From a bacterium (GTDB lineage Bacteria; Bacteroidota; Bacteroidia; Bacteroidales; Muribaculaceae), in the NCBI GenBank assembly GCA_004561555.1, contig SFVH01000036.1, positions 1 through 16,119 on the forward strand: a stretch of 16,119 nt of DNA, given 5' to 3'. The first letter of the stretch is position 1; each line of letters opens with the position of its first letter. Of this stretch, positions 1-6,977 are shown piece by piece. The translations under genes and the position numbers were made by a program. The notes under the pieces are model-generated. The model was given only the letters and a program-made list of their open reading frames with translations, did not search any database and had not been told where the DNA came from.

Positions 1-10
1 CGGGTAGCGA

Positions 11-1291
11 TTAGTATGCGAACATTGGGTAGTCGGCCATTGTGGCATTGACCTTCGCACGCACAGCCGCGATAACTTTTTCGTCTTCCGGATTGCTGAG
101 CACCGTGTCAATCATTTCCACGATTTCTCCCATCAAGCTCTCTTTAGCACCGCGAGTAGTGATGGCAGGGGTTCCGAGGCGGATGCCCGATGTTTGAAAC
201 GGCGAGCGGCTGTCGAACGGCACCATATTCTTGTTGGCGGTGATGTCAGCATCTACGAGCACCTTCTCCGCCACCTTACCGGTGAGCTCGGGGAAGCGTG
301 TGCGCAGGTCAACGAGCACGCAGTGGTTGTCGGTGCCGCCGCTCACAATCTTATAACCCTTAGCGATGAGCGCTTCAGCCATTGCTTTGGCGTTTTTCTT
401 CACTTGCATCTGATAATCCTTATATTCCGGGGAGAGCGCTTCGCCGAAAGCCACCGCTTTAGCGGCAATCACATGCTCCAACGGACCACCTTGCACTCCG
501 GGGAACACCGCCGAGTCGAGCAGTGCCGACATCTTTTTCACAACACCCTTCGGAGTGGTTTTGCCCCATGGGTTGTCGAAGTCCTTGCCCAAGAGGATTA
601 TGCCACCGCGCGGGCCGCGAAGCGTCTTGTGGGTGGTAGAGGTGACGATATGAGCATATTTCAGCGGATTGTCGAGCAGACCGGCGGCGATAAGACCGGC
701 GGGGTGAGCCATGTCAATCATCAGGATGGCACCGATTTCGTCGGCGATGCGACGCATACGAGCGTAGTCCCATTCGCGCGAATAAGCACTGGCACCTCCT
801 ACAATCAACTTCGGACGCTCTCTGAGCGCCACTTCCTCCATCATATCATAGTCGATGAGTCCGGAGTCTTCCTTCACGCCATATTCCAAAGCTTGAAACA
901 TAAGACCAGAGAAATTCACGGGCGAGCCGTGGCTGAGGTGTCCGCCGTGGCTGAGATTAAGACCGAGGAACTTGTCTCCCGGCTTCATCACGCTCATAAA
1001 CACAGCCATATTGGCTTGAGCACCCGAGTGGGGTTGCACGTTGGCATATTCGGCGCCAAACAATTGTTTCACTCTCTCGATAGCCAATGATTCGGCTTCG
1101 TCCACCACCTGACAACCGCCATAGTAACGATGTCCGGGATAACCTTCGGCATACTTGTTGGTGAGGCATGAACCCATGGCTTGCATCACTTGGTCGCTCA
1201 CGAAATTTTCGGAGGCAATCAGCTCGATGCCCTTCTTTTGGCGTTGGTGTTCACGCTCGATAATGTCGAAAATTAAATCGTCTCTTTTCAT
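11..1291 (-). CDS. glyA: Serine hydroxymethyltransferase
   Basis: Cytosolic PLP enzyme that converts serine and tetrahydrofolate to glycine and 5,10-methylene-tetrahydrofolate, the main entry of one-carbon units for thymidylate, purine and methionine synthesis. The 426-residue length is normal for the family. Visible signatures are the N-terminal IELIASENF (22-30), NKYAEGYPGHRYYGG (45-59), the cofactor region IDMAHPAGL (192-200) and the PLP-lysine motif TTHKTLRGPRGG, with Lys222 as the Schiff-base residue. It starts at ATG 1291, 28 bases after the stop of the flavin reductase-like gene. I see no promoter in that gap, so it is probably the last gene of the pyrB-pyrI-flavin reductase-glyA operon. 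The protein appears complete; only ten bases lie beyond its stop in this window. The call is certain; the operon membership is inferred from spacing. Confidence 0.98.
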   Translation of the reverse strand: MKRDDLIFDIIEREHQRQKKGIELIASENFVSDQVMQAMGSCLTNKYAEGYPGHRYYGGCQVVDEAESLAIERVKQLFGAEYANVQPHSGAQANMAVFMSVMKPGDKFLGLNLSHGGHLSHGSPVNFSGLMFQALEYGVKEDSGLIDYDMMEEVALRERPKLIVGGASAYSREWDYARMRRIADEIGAILMIDMAHPAGLIAAGLLDNPLKYAHIVTSTTHKTLRGPRGGIILLGKDFDNPWGKTTPKGVVKKMSALLDSAVFPGVQGGPLEHVIAAKAVAFGEALSPEYKDYQMQVKKNAKAMAEALIAKGYKIVSGGTDNHCVLVDLRTRFPELTGKVAEKVLVDADITANKNMVPFDSRSPFQTSGIRLGTPAITTRGAKESLMGEIVEMIDTVLSNPEDEKVIAAVRAKVNATMADYPMFAY

Positions 1292-1319
1292 AAATCTATA
1301 TTATTGTATTTTCAGTGAG

Positions 1320-1883
1320 TTATTTCTTTTTTACAGACCAACCGAACTTGCCGATATGTTCTCCCAACCCGTAGTAGTTGCCATGGGCATATGCCAGAAG
1401 ATGCGCTTTGCCCAGGTCGAAAGCCCCGGTGGTCGGGTCGATGAGGCTATCGTCGGCGAGGGTGCAAAGCACCTCGGAAATAAACATATCGTGGGAGCCC
1501 AGCGGGATAATCTCCTTCACTCGGCACTCTATCGACAGCGGCGACTCCTCCACATAAGGCGCTGCCACCATTGTGGCGCGCTTGGCGGTGAGGGCCGTTT
1601 CGGCAAACTTGTTGTAGTCGCGTCCCGAACGCACGCCACACCAGTCGGTGGCACGTGCCATCTCCTCGGTGGTGAGGTTGAGCGTGAACTCCATGTTTTT
1701 TTTCAGTAGCTCATAGCTGTGACGCTCCGGGCGTACCGAGATGTAACACATTGCCGGGTCGGAGCAGATGGTACCCACCCACGACACCGTGATAAGATTA
1801 TAGTCGTCGTCGCTGCTCCCACATCCCACGAGGATTGCCGGCAGCGGATAAATCATTGTTCCCGGTTTCCAAACTTGCTTCAT
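1320..1883 (-). CDS. Flavin reductase-like (FMN-binding split barrel) protein
   Basis: A 187-residue protein of the flavin reductase-like domain family, which binds FMN in a split beta-barrel; members reduce flavin with NAD(P)H or are uncharacterised flavoproteins. The N-terminal KPGTMIYPLPAILVGCG, followed by NLITVSWVGTICSDPAMCYISVRPERHSYELL (given in part: ITVSW, PAMCYISVRP), is the typical beginning, where the substrate-facing strand and the FMN-phosphate loop lie. ATDWCGVRSGRDYNKF and FISEVL are further family hallmarks. The natural substrate cannot be read from the sequence. It starts 7 bases after the pyrI stop and ends 28 bases before glyA, so it is probably translated from the pyr mRNA. 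No signal peptide or membrane segment is visible. Alternative description: a DIM6/NTAB-type conserved flavoprotein of unknown role. Confidence 0.88.
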   Translation of the reverse strand: MKQVWKPGTMIYPLPAILVGCGSSDDDYNLITVSWVGTICSDPAMCYISVRPERHSYELLKKNMEFTLNLTTEEMARATDWCGVRSGRDYNKFAETALTAKRATMVAAPYVEESPLSIECRVKEIIPLGSHDMFISEVLCTLADDSLIDPTTGAFDLGKAHLLAYAHGNYYGLGEHIGKFGWSVKKK

Positions 1884-1890
1884 ATCGTAG

Positions 1891-2358
1891 TTACAATAAG
1901 GTTATTTCGTCTTTAGTGATAGCTCTCTCGCAGTAGTGGCAACGGAGGCTTACGCTGTCTTTGTCAATCACATGGAAGCGGGTGGACATCGGCTCATTGT
2001 TGGTGATACACTTCGGGTTGTTGCATTTCACCAACCCCACCACCTCGTCGGGGACAGTCACCGTCATCTTTTTCACCACCTTGTAGTCTTCGATGATGTT
2101 GACGTGGACGTTGGGTGCCACCAGAGCCAAGCGGTTGAGAGTTGCATCAGGAAACACCACGTCGGCAACCTTAAGGATGCCCTTTTTGCCGAGTTTGCGA
2201 CTGTCGAGATTGTAGCCGATGGTCACACTTTTATCCAACTTTTCGATGCCGAGGAGTCTCACCACGTCAAACACCGAGCAGGCGGGTATATGGTCAATCA
2301 CCGTGCCGTTTTGTAGTGCCGCCACCGCCAGCACGTTCTTACTGTTGTCGTTGCTCAT
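1891..2358 (-). CDS. pyrI: Aspartate carbamoyltransferase regulatory subunit
   Basis: Regulatory chain of aspartate transcarbamoylase, which binds the allosteric nucleotides (ATP, CTP, UTP) and links catalytic trimers into the holoenzyme. The length of 155 residues is normal. The N-terminal nucleotide-binding part contains NGTVIDHIPA (17-26) and the SVTIGYNLDSRKLGKKGILKV block (44 on). The C-terminal zinc domain has the four cysteines in place: Cys112, Cys117, Cys140 and Cys143 in the pattern C-x4-C ... C-x2-C. Its ATG overlaps the pyrB stop by four bases (ATGA type), so the two subunits are likely made by coupled translation. Complete and without oddities. Confidence 0.97.
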   Translation of the reverse strand: MSNDNSKNVLAVAALQNGTVIDHIPACSVFDVVRLLGIEKLDKSVTIGYNLDSRKLGKKGILKVADVVFPDATLNRLALVAPNVHVNIIEDYKVVKKMTVTVPDEVVGLVKCNNPKCITNNEPMSTRFHVIDKDSVSLRCHYCERAITKDEITLL

Positions 2359-3290
2359 AGTTTCAAAGAAATTTTTTTTACGTCGATACCCAACACCTTA
2401 CAAATTATCGCTTGTCGAGCATACAATCCGTTTTGCGCCTGTTGGAAATAATAAGCCTTCGGATTGTCGTCGCAGTCTTGTGCAATTTCGCCCACACGAG
2501 GCAGCGGATGGAGCACTCTGACAGAGTCCTTGCTATGGTCGAGCATCGCATTGTGGAGATGATAGAGGTTTTTCACTCGTTCATATTCCTCCAAGTCGGA
2601 GAAGCGTTCGCGCTGCACGCGAGTCATATAGATGATGTCGCTCTCGTTGATAACCTCCTCCGAGAAGTCGCGCGTCTCGCGATAGCGGATGCCGTGAAGC
2701 TCACAAAACTCCTTATACTCGGTAGGCATCGCCAGCTCGTCGCAAGCCACAAAATTAAACGTGGGGTTGAAGTGGGACATCGCCATCAGAAGCGAGTGGA
2801 CCGTACGCCCGTATTTCAAGTCGCCCACCATAGTGATTGTCAGGTCGGTGAGTCGCCCTTGTGTCTTATAAATGGAGTAGAGGTCGAGCATCGTCTGCGA
2901 AGGATGCTGGTTGGCACCGTCGCCGGCATTGATGATGGGCACTCGCGACACCTCCGAGGCATAACGTGCCGCCCCCTCAAGATAATGGCGCATAATGATG
3001 AGGTCAACATAATTGTTGACCATCATAATCGTGTCTTTAAGTGTTTCGCCTTTAGAGCTGCTGGAAGTGGCGGCATCGGAGAAGCCGATTACGCGTCCGC
3101 CAAGACGGTTTACTGCGGTTTCAAAACTCAGACGCGTGCGTGTGGAAGGCTCGAAAAACAGCGTTGCCACCACTTTGCCCTCAAGCAGGCGTCGGTTGGG
3201 ATTTGCCTCAAAGAGCTTCATGTCTTCAAGCAAATCGAGCATTTCCTCCTTGGAATAGTCGGAAATCGATACAAGACTTTCGTTGACCAT
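2355..3290 (-). CDS. pyrB: Aspartate carbamoyltransferase catalytic subunit
   Basis: Catalytic chain of aspartate transcarbamoylase, condensing carbamoyl phosphate and aspartate to carbamoyl aspartate, the committed step of pyrimidine synthesis. With the start at ATG 3290 it has 311 residues, the usual family length. Motifs: FFEPSTRTRLSFETA with the carbamoyl-phosphate loop S49-T-R-T52, the 80s loop SSSKGET (Lys80), GANQHPSQTMLDL (His129-Gln132), the aspartate-binding region TRVQRERF (223-230) and HPLPR (261-265). The frame stays open to 3416, which would add 42 residues, but that extension is lysine-rich, unlike family members, overlaps the end of hemW and lies across the likely promoter at 3362-3369, so I reject it. 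First gene of the minus-strand row with pyrI. Confidence 0.97.
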   Translation of the reverse strand: MVNESLVSISDYSKEEMLDLLEDMKLFEANPNRRLLEGKVVATLFFEPSTRTRLSFETAVNRLGGRVIGFSDAATSSSSKGETLKDTIMMVNNYVDLIIMRHYLEGAARYASEVSRVPIINAGDGANQHPSQTMLDLYSIYKTQGRLTDLTITMVGDLKYGRTVHSLLMAMSHFNPTFNFVACDELAMPTEYKEFCELHGIRYRETRDFSEEVINESDIIYMTRVQRERFSDLEEYERVKNLYHLHNAMLDHSKDSVRVLHPLPRVGEIAQDCDDNPKAYYFQQAQNGLYARQAIICKVLGIDVKKISLKL

Positions 3291-3340
3291 AAAAGTGTCG
3301 ATAGAATTTGAAAATTTCCAAAAAAAAGTTAAAAGTCTGC

Positions 3341-3369
3341 AGGGCTTTTTGTCGCCCTTTGCAAAGTTA
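3341..3369 (-). promoter_or_regulatory. Probable pyrBI promoter -7 box and short 5' leader hairpin
   Basis: On the minus strand positions 3369-3362 read TAACTTTG followed by C, a perfect match to the Bacteroidetes -7 consensus TAnnTTTG. A good -33 TTTG at the usual distance is not visible, so the promoter is only moderately supported. Transcription would begin near 3356, giving a leader of about 66 bases before pyrB. At the very 5' end the leader can fold a small hairpin, AGGGC and GCCCT arms (3354-3358 and 3341-3345) around an eight-base A-rich loop. It could be a 5' stabiliser or a control element, but nothing shows which. Confidence 0.45.
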
Positions 3370-3412
3370 AGCATAATTTGGAGATTTTCGCCTATGTTTT
3401 TTCGTGTTTCTT

Positions 3413-4537
3413 TCACTCTTCGTCGTAGAAAAGGTCGCGAAACACCATGTCGGAGAGCATCACCCCTTTGCGAGTGAGCCTGACAACCCCTCGAGTGATA
3501 GTAATCAAACCCTGTTGCAGATGTGGCTGCATAGCCTTGCGGCAGTGAGCGAGGTAGCTTTCACCAAACCTCTCGCCGAGAGCTTTGAGATTCATCCCCT
3601 TGGCAGTGCGCAGACGCGTCATCACCCATTCATCGTAGAGTTGCGAAAGCGTTTCGTGCTCCTCCTCGTAGGCAACACCCTGCTCCAACACCTTATTAAT
3701 ATATAGGCTGAGATTGGAAGGATTGTAGCGTCTCACTTTCCCGTCAAAGCTATGCGCCGAGGCGCCGATGCCCAGATAGGGCGTAAACTGCCAATAGGCA
3801 GAGTTGTGGCGCGATTGTTTGCCCGGCAAAGAGAAGTTGGAAATCTCATATTGCTTGTAGCCGTTTGCCTCGAGAGTGTCGAGGAGCATATCAAAAAACC
3901 TCACCGACAAGTCGTCGTCGACCTCCGCAATGGCGCCCTCATCGCGCAGGCGAGAAAGCAGGGTGCCCTCCTCGTAGGTAAGGCTGTAGGCGGAGATGTG
4001 TTTCGGATGCAAGGCTATAGCCTGCTCGAGCGATTTGCGCCACGATTGCTCCGATTGACCGGGAATGCCGTAGATAAGGTCGATGCTCAGGTTGCTGATG
4101 CCGGCATAGCGGATAGCCTTGGCAGCATCTATCGCTTTGCGTGCATTATGGCGTCGTCCGAGCAGCTTCAGCTCCTTGTCGTTGAAGCTCTGCACGCCCA
4201 TGCTGATGCGATTCACCCCCACTTTGCGCAAATTAGCGATATATTCTGCAGTCACATCGTCGGGGTTGACCTCGACGGTGACCTCCGCCCCTTTGCAACA
4301 GCCGGCGGAATGTAACAAAACACCAATTTCGTCGGGAAACAACAACGACGGAGTGCCGCCCCCGAAATACACCGTGGCAATCTCTTCGCCCTTCAGCTCC
4401 TTGCGCCGCACCTCCAGCTCGCGCATCATTGCCAAGAGATAGCGGTCTTTAACCTCTCGGCTGAAATTGCCCGAAAAAAAGTCGCAATAGATGCATTTCT
4501 TTTTGCAAAACGGAATGTGAAAATAAATGCCTGCCAT
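3413..4537 (-). CDS. hemW: Radical SAM heme chaperone HemW
   Basis: Radical-SAM protein of 374 residues, usual length for HemW. The 4Fe-4S motif is at the N-terminus: Cys11-x3-Cys15-x2-Cys18, followed by Asp-Phe20. HemW has Phe after the cluster motif, whereas the true oxygen-independent coproporphyrinogen oxidase HemN has an extra Cys, so this is HemW and not HemN. The SAM-binding glycine stretch is YFGGGTPSLL (57-66); VEVNPDD and RISMGVQSF follow as in the family, and IDLIYGIPGQ is the next conserved strand. The C-terminal part after about residue 290 matches the HemN C-terminal domain. HemW binds heme and delivers it to respiratory proteins. Transcribed alone from the promoter at 4560-4589, divergently from fusA2; it ends 122 bases before the pyrB start. 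Confidence 0.93.
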   Translation of the reverse strand: MAGIYFHIPFCKKKCIYCDFFSGNFSREVKDRYLLAMMRELEVRRKELKGEEIATVYFGGGTPSLLFPDEIGVLLHSAGCCKGAEVTVEVNPDDVTAEYIANLRKVGVNRISMGVQSFNDKELKLLGRRHNARKAIDAAKAIRYAGISNLSIDLIYGIPGQSEQSWRKSLEQAIALHPKHISAYSLTYEEGTLLSRLRDEGAIAEVDDDLSVRFFDMLLDTLEANGYKQYEISNFSLPGKQSRHNSAYWQFTPYLGIGASAHSFDGKVRRYNPSNLSLYINKVLEQGVAYEEEHETLSQLYDEWVMTRLRTAKGMNLKALGERFGESYLAHCRKAMQPHLQQGLITITRGVVRLTRKGVMLSDMVFRDLFYDEE

Positions 4538-4559
4538 CGATTTCTGAAATAATGCTATG

Positions 4560-4589
4560 CAAAGTTATGAATAAGTTGATAAAAACAAA
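4560..4589 (-). promoter_or_regulatory. hemW promoter (Bacteroidetes type)
   Basis: On the minus strand TTTG (4589-4586), 18 bases of spacer, then TAACTTTG (4567-4560). Both boxes match the Bacteroidetes primary-sigma consensus. The -7 box ends 22 bases before the hemW ATG, so the 5' leader would be only about 15-17 bases. Confidence 0.75.
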
Positions 4590-4593
4590 AAAC

Positions 4594-4607
4594 ATGTTGT
4601 GAAACAT
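4594..4607. promoter_or_regulatory. Palindromic site in the hemW-fusA2 spacer, possible operator
   Basis: Inverted repeat ATGTT, four bases, AACAT, in the 161-base divergent spacer. It lies directly upstream of the hemW -33 box and about 92 bases before the fusA2 ATG. In Bacteroides thetaiotaomicron fusA2 is activated by the CRP-family regulator Cur; whether this dyad is such a site is a guess. The spacer has no perfect promoter for fusA2: TAAATTGC (4642-4649) and TAACTTCA (4676-4683) are imperfect -7 boxes, as expected for an activator-dependent promoter. Confidence 0.3.
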
Positions 4608-4698
4608 AAGAAAATAGCATTGTAGAATGAAAAAATCGTGCTAAATTGCGTTTCGATTTTACAAACCATTTTTACTAACTTCATTTATTCTTATAGAG

Positions 4699-6855
4699 AT
4701 GAAAGTTTACGAAACCAACGAAATCAAAAACATTGCCCTGATAGGCAGTAAAGGCTCAGGAAAAACCACACTTGCTGAAGCTATGCTTTACGAGTGTGGA
4801 GTTATAAAACGCAGAGGCACCATCGATGCCGGAAACACTGTGTGCGACTACTTCCCCGTAGAAAAAGAATATGGCTACAGCGTGTTTTCCACTGTGTGCT
4901 ACGCTGAATTTCTCAACAAGAAACTTAACGTAATCGACTGCCCCGGAGGCGACGACTTTGTGGGCAATGCCATTACCGCTCTTAATGTGACAGATACCGG
5001 TGTGCTTCTCATCGACGCTCAATATGGCGTGGAAGTGGGCACACAAAACATTTTCCGCACCACCGAGAAGGTGAAAAAACCCGTAATCTTTGCGCTCAAC
5101 CAGCTCGACGGCGAGAAGGTGGACTTCGACAACGTCGTGACGCAAATGAAAGAGGTGTTTGGACCCAAAGTGGTGCTTGTGCAATATCCCATCAATCCGG
5201 GTACAGGCTTCAACGCTATGATTGACGTGCTCCTTATGAAGATGTATTCATGGGGACCCGACGGCGGTGTGCCTACAATCTCCGAAATCCCCGCCGAAGA
5301 GCGCGACCGTGCTGAAGAACTTAACAAAATCCTCGTAGAGGCAGCCGCCGAAAACGATGAGACCCTTATGGAGAAATTCTTCGACCAAGGCTCCCTCACC
5401 GAAGACGAGATGCGCGAAGGCATCCGCAAAGGCTTGGCGGCAAGAGACATCCTCCCGGTGTTCTGCGTGAGCGCCCTCAAAGATATGGGTGTGCGCCGTA
5501 TGATGGAATTTTTAGGCAATGTAGTGCCTTTTGTCAGCGATATGCCAAAGCCCGAAAACAACAAGGGCGAAGAAATCGCTGCCGACTCAGCCGCACCGAC
5601 AAGCCTCTACGTGTTTAAGACATCCGTAGAGCCCCACATCGGCGAGGTGAGCTATTTCAAGGTGATGTCGGGTACGCTCAAAGCCGGCGAAGACATGACC
5701 AATATGCGTACAGGAAATAAAGAAAGAATAGCACAGATTTTCTGCGTGTGCGGTCAGATACGCACCAACGTCGACACTCTCAAGGCCGGCGACATCGGCG
5801 CCACCGTGAAGATGAAAGACGTGAGCACCGGCGATACTCTCAACGCCAAGGGCTGCGAAAACGTGTTTGACTTCATCAAATATCCGGCTCCCAAATTCCA
5901 GAGAGCCATCAAGCCGGTAACCGAAGCCGATGCCGAAAAGCTCAGCGAGGTGCTCAACCGCATGCACCAAGAAGACCCCACATGGATTGTGGAGCAATCC
6001 AAAGAGTTGAAACAGACCATCGTGAGCGGTCAAGGTGAATTCCACCTTCGCACCCTCAAATGGCGCATCGAAAACAATGATAAGATTGCCATCAACTTCT
6101 TCGAGCCCCGCATCCCTTATCGCGAAACTATCACCAAGGCATCGCGTGCCGACTATCGCCACAAGAAGCAGTCGGGTGGCGCCGGTCAGTTTGGCGAAGT
6201 GCATCTCATCGTTGAGCCTTACACCGAAGGTATGCCCGAACCGGACACCTATAAGTTCGGCGCTCAAGAATATCGCATGAGTGTGCGCGACAAGCAAGAG
6301 ATACCCTTGGAATGGGGTGGAAAGCTCGTGGTGTACAACTGTATCGTGGGTGGCGCTATCGATGCCCGCTTCATCCCGGCTATCGTGAAAGGACTCATGG
6401 ACCGCATGGAGCAAGGACCGCTCACCGGCTCCTATGCTCGCGACGTGCGTGTATGCATCTACGATGGAAAGATGCACCCGGTAGACTCCAACGAAATCTC
6501 CTTCCGCCTTGCCGGACGTAACGCTTTCAGCGAGGCCTTCCGCAATGCCAACCCGAAGATTCTCGAGCCTGTCTACGACGTTGAGGTGCTTGTGCCTTCA
6601 GACAAGATGGGTGACGTGATGAGTGACCTCCAAGGTCGTCGCGCTATTATTATGGGTATGGAGAGCGAGAAAGGATTTGAGAAAATCACTGCACGCGTGC
6701 CGTTGAAAGAGATGGCTTCCTACTCCACCGCTCTCAGCTCTATCACCGGCGGTCGCTCGTCGTTTACGATGAAATTCTCGTCTTACGAACTCGTGCCGGG
6801 CGACATCCAAGAGAAACTTCTCAAGGCATACGCTGAGGAAAACAAAGACGAATAA
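4699..6855 (+). CDS. fusA2: Elongation factor G paralog EF-G2
   Basis: A 718-residue EF-G-like ribosomal translocase. The order is G domain (about 1-290), domain II (about 305-385), domain III (about 400-470), domain IV and domain V (about 475-710). The P-loop is normal (G16-SKGSG-K22-T23), but the other GTPase motifs are altered. The switch I block reads EKEYGYSV (56-63) where canonical EF-G has RGITI. The G3 motif reads D80-CPG-G84 where the catalytic His should follow DTPG. G4 is NQLD (134-137), not NKxD. This matches the EF-G2 of Bacteroides thetaiotaomicron, described as supporting translocation without GTP hydrolysis, induced on carbon starvation and needed in the gut. It is therefore not the housekeeping fusA, which sits in the str operon. 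ATG 4699; monocistronic, ending in the hairpin at 6879-6914. Tetracycline-protection proteins are a poorer match. Confidence 0.93.
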   Translation: MKVYETNEIKNIALIGSKGSGKTTLAEAMLYECGVIKRRGTIDAGNTVCDYFPVEKEYGYSVFSTVCYAEFLNKKLNVIDCPGGDDFVGNAITALNVTDTGVLLIDAQYGVEVGTQNIFRTTEKVKKPVIFALNQLDGEKVDFDNVVTQMKEVFGPKVVLVQYPINPGTGFNAMIDVLLMKMYSWGPDGGVPTISEIPAEERDRAEELNKILVEAAAENDETLMEKFFDQGSLTEDEMREGIRKGLAARDILPVFCVSALKDMGVRRMMEFLGNVVPFVSDMPKPENNKGEEIAADSAAPTSLYVFKTSVEPHIGEVSYFKVMSGTLKAGEDMTNMRTGNKERIAQIFCVCGQIRTNVDTLKAGDIGATVKMKDVSTGDTLNAKGCENVFDFIKYPAPKFQRAIKPVTEADAEKLSEVLNRMHQEDPTWIVEQSKELKQTIVSGQGEFHLRTLKWRIENNDKIAINFFEPRIPYRETITKASRADYRHKKQSGGAGQFGEVHLIVEPYTEGMPEPDTYKFGAQEYRMSVRDKQEIPLEWGGKLVVYNCIVGGAIDARFIPAIVKGLMDRMEQGPLTGSYARDVRVCIYDGKMHPVDSNEISFRLAGRNAFSEAFRNANPKILEPVYDVEVLVPSDKMGDVMSDLQGRRAIIMGMESEKGFEKITARVPLKEMASYSTALSSITGGRSSFTMKFSSYELVPGDIQEKLLKAYAEENKDE

Positions 6856-6878
6856 AAGTTGCATTATTATTTTCTACA

Positions 6879-6914
6879 GTCGCTGCGGTGAATGTCATCG
6901 CAGCGGCTTTTCTT
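6879..6914 (+). terminator. Rho-independent terminator of fusA2
   Basis: A 13-base-pair GC-rich stem (6879-6891 with 6895-6907, two G-T wobbles) around a three-base loop, followed at once by TTTTCTT. It begins 24 bases after the fusA2 stop and points along the plus strand. Confidence 0.88.
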
Positions 6915-6923
6915 ATATTTTGA

Positions 6924-6955
6924 TTTGCATTATTTGCTTGAAGCCTTTAACTTTG
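6924..6955 (+). promoter_or_regulatory. rmuC promoter (Bacteroidetes type)
   Basis: TTTG (6924-6927), 20-base spacer, TAACTTTG (6948-6955). Both boxes are perfect, and the ATG of rmuC lies 22 bases after the -7 box, a spacing like that of hemW. It directly follows the fusA2 terminator, so rmuC is separately transcribed. Confidence 0.75.
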
Positions 6956-6977
6956 TGTGAAAATTTGAAAAAAACTT

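Noticed and set aside
194..1090. Long plus-strand frame opposite glyA
   Set aside because: Histidine-rich low-quality translation typical of an antisense shadow; glyA is certain.
3291..3416. N-terminal extension of pyrB to 353 residues
   Set aside because: It overlaps the hemW end, covers the probable promoter and is absent from the usual family length; ATG 3290 gives the normal N-terminus.
4699..6855. Tetracycline ribosomal-protection protein
   Set aside because: Length and sequence blocks fit Bacteroides EF-G2 better, and the GTPase motifs that resistance proteins keep are changed.
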